DNA from: Paenibacillus sp. SYP-B3998
GTDB lineage: Bacteria > Bacillota > Bacilli > Paenibacillales > NBRC-103111
Assembly (NCBI RefSeq): GCF_010820665.1
Contig: NZ_JAAIKC010000001.1
Span: forward strand, 310,001-374,000
Length of the DNA stretch: 64,000 nucleotides
Direction of reading: 5' to 3'
In this document: positions 62,588 to 64,000 of the stretch, piece by piece
Layout: each line of letters opens with the position of its first letter
How positions within the stretch are numbered: position 1 is the first letter of the stretch
Made by a program: the position numbers and the translations under genes
Notes under the pieces: generated by a model
The model's database searches: none
What the model was told of the DNA's origin: nothing
What the model saw: only the letters and a program-made list of their open reading frames with translations

Positions 62588-63913
62588 ATGAACCCAAATA
62601 ATGCTCAACCAGAAACGAATATTTCTAGAAAACTGGCAAAAAGCGGTTCATTATCTTTTCTGCTCAATGTTGCAGGTGTGGGCCTTGCTGTGCTCATGCA
62701 GGTAGTGCTTGCCAGAGTGCTTGGCGTTACGAGTTACGGCAACTATGCCTATGTGATGACGGTGATAACCTTCCTTGTATTTCCCGCCAATCTTGGGTTT
62801 GATACGGCGATTATGCGGTATGTCTCATCCTATAAATCGAATCATTTATGGGGAGAAATTAAAGGTCTTTTACGCAGAGCGAATCAACTGACATTCATCG
62901 TTTCAATAACCATTATGGTGATTAGCGGAGTGGTTATCTATGTGATGTACAGGAACAATCAAGGCGAATTATACAGCACATTCTTAGTTGGCTTGTTGAT
63001 TATCCCTCTGATGGCTGCATCCAGCTTAAGACAAAGCTCGCTTCTTGCTTTAAAAGAAGTGATGTTCGCCCAGTTTCCGGAGAAAGTGATGCGGCCTGTA
63101 TTCTGCATCTTAATTTTACTCGCCTACAAGGCTGTCTTTCATGTGCAAGCCAATGCCTACGAAGCCATGGTTATCTTCCTCACTTCTATGCTGCTATCGT
63201 TTGGATTCGGAGCTTGGGTGTTACATCGCAAGCTAACACCAAGCACGAAGCTGCAGCCAGTAAAGTACCACACCAAGACTTGGGTCTCGGAATCCATGAC
63301 GCTCATGGTGAATTCAGGAATGTATCTGATTCTCGGACAGCTAAGCGTTGTTATGATTGGCATGATGCACGGTACGAGCGAGTCCGGTATCTTCTCGGCA
63401 ACCGTACGAATCGCAACGATGGTATCTTTCGCCATCACATCGATTAATATGATTGCAGCGCCGATCATCTCAGAGTGTTACACCAAAGGTGATATGAAGC
63501 AAATGCAAAGAATATGCACCCTCTCAGGCAGATCTGGATTTGTGTTTGCGAGTTTAGTATTCTTGACGGTTCTGTTTTTCGGTCAGTGGCTATTGGGATG
63601 GTTCGGTGAGGAATTTAAGGCAGGTCAGTCGGCATTGATTCTCCTGTCCTTAAGTCATCTGGTTCATTCCTACTGTGGGCAATCCGGCACAGTGATGACG
63701 ATGACCGGGCAACAGCGTGCTTCCAGCCGACTATTGATGATCTCAACCGTGATGAATATTGTTCTAAATCTAGCGCTCATTCCGAGTCTGGGTATGATTG
63801 GAGCCGCCATTGCCAATTTAATTTCTACGGCGTTCTGTTACTTTAGCATGATGGTTAAGGTTAAGAAGTCGATGCAGATTACTACGGGTGTCTGGATGTG
63901 GAGAACAAGATGA
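62588..63913 (+). CDS. Wzx-type polysaccharide flippase
   Basis: The 441-aa protein has about 12 membrane helices and an N-terminus typical of the RfbX/MATE-like flippases (SGSLSFLLNVAGVGLAVLMQ; RVLGVTSYGNYAYVMT). It would move lipid-linked repeat units across the membrane. AAGAAGG precedes the ATG. The stop overlaps the next ATG by four bases, showing translational coupling. Confidence 0.9.
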   Translation: MNPNNAQPETNISRKLAKSGSLSFLLNVAGVGLAVLMQVVLARVLGVTSYGNYAYVMTVITFLVFPANLGFDTAIMRYVSSYKSNHLWGEIKGLLRRANQLTFIVSITIMVISGVVIYVMYRNNQGELYSTFLVGLLIIPLMAASSLRQSSLLALKEVMFAQFPEKVMRPVFCILILLAYKAVFHVQANAYEAMVIFLTSMLLSFGFGAWVLHRKLTPSTKLQPVKYHTKTWVSESMTLMVNSGMYLILGQLSVVMIGMMHGTSESGIFSATVRIATMVSFAITSINMIAAPIISECYTKGDMKQMQRICTLSGRSGFVFASLVFLTVLFFGQWLLGWFGEEFKAGQSALILLSLSHLVHSYCGQSGTVMTMTGQQRASSRLLMISTVMNIVLNLALIPSLGMIGAAIANLISTAFCYFSMMVKVKKSMQITTGVWMWRTR

Positions 63914-64000
63914 ATAAAATAAAAATATTGCATGTGGTCGGAAAAATGGATCCTGGCGGCATCGAAACACTGCTCATGAACATCTATAGGAACATTGATC
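63910..64000 (+). CDS. Glycosyltransferase, 5' end only
   Basis: The window ends after 30 codons: KIKILHVVGKMDPGGIETLL then MNIYRNID. HVVGxMxxGGIExxLMNxYR is the classic start of family 4 glycosyltransferases of the EpsF type in Firmicute exopolysaccharide loci. ATG overlaps the flippase stop. Confidence 0.85.
   Translation, partial: MNKIKILHVVGKMDPGGIETLLMNIYRNID

Overview
The window reads as a low-to-mid GC Gram-positive chromosome, most likely a Paenibacillus-type bacterium. The evidence is S-layer homology (SLH) surface proteins, strong AGGAGG ribosome sites with frequent TTG/GTG starts, a 7TM hybrid histidine kinase paired with a SARP/BTAD response regulator, and a YwqC/D/E-like tyrosine-kinase exopolysaccharide locus. 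This is inferred from gene content; no rRNA or tRNA gene was seen.

Region 1 (1-29.2 kb) is a polymorphic-toxin locus. A secreted Ig/PPC-domain protein (cut by the window edge) is followed by a full-length 1595-aa RHS/YD-repeat protein with its own C-terminal toxin and a HEAT-repeat immunity gene. Downstream lies a bank of promoterless orphan modules. Each has a short copy of the 3' end of the RHS core, a different C-terminal toxin, and an immunity gene, and the modules are separated by a recurrent ~45-bp hairpin. Toxins present are a Hint domain plus RNase-like tip, an EndoU nuclease, a CdiA-CT RNase A-like domain and a GH24 muramidase. Three further modules keep only toxin scraps but retain the immunity gene. 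The left edge of each of the five core-containing orphan modules carries an in-frame stop codon exactly where RHS homology begins. The layout suits recombinational replacement of the expressed toxin tip and an immunity store against kin.

Mobile DNA has entered this locus repeatedly. At 6.7-10.8 kb there is a phage/plasmid-like island: a catalytically degenerate tyrosine-recombinase-fold protein resembling the SPbeta repressor MrpR, a gene II/X-type replication protein, an XRE regulator and a serine recombinase. An IS110-family element with a strong 5' stem-loop (candidate bridge RNA) follows, and a fragment of it is repeated at 16.7 kb. At 21.65-27.9 kb, IS21-type inverted ends flanked by an 8-bp target duplication bound a 6.25-kb island. 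It carries istAB plus passenger genes and splits a CDI-type immunity gene in two.

Region 2 (29.5-53 kb) is cell-surface and signalling DNA: a 1421-aa LamG-like protein of unknown role, a 5'-truncated SLH protein, a dual-kinase hybrid sensor with its SARP-type regulator, and a two-gene unit encoding a 1924-aa Ig-repeat secreted protein and a 2380-aa SLH-anchored protein.

Region 3 (53-64 kb) holds a CheY-like regulator, a SnoaL-like lipoprotein, an MdaB-like quinone reductase and a membrane EAL phosphodiesterase with degenerate GGDEF. It ends with the start of an exopolysaccharide operon (PHP phosphatase, chain-length regulator, BY-kinase, sugar-nucleotide dehydratase, flippase, glycosyltransferase cut by the window end). 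The c-di-GMP phosphodiesterase diverges from the polysaccharide operon across a ~1-kb gap, which suggests, without proving, a regulatory link.
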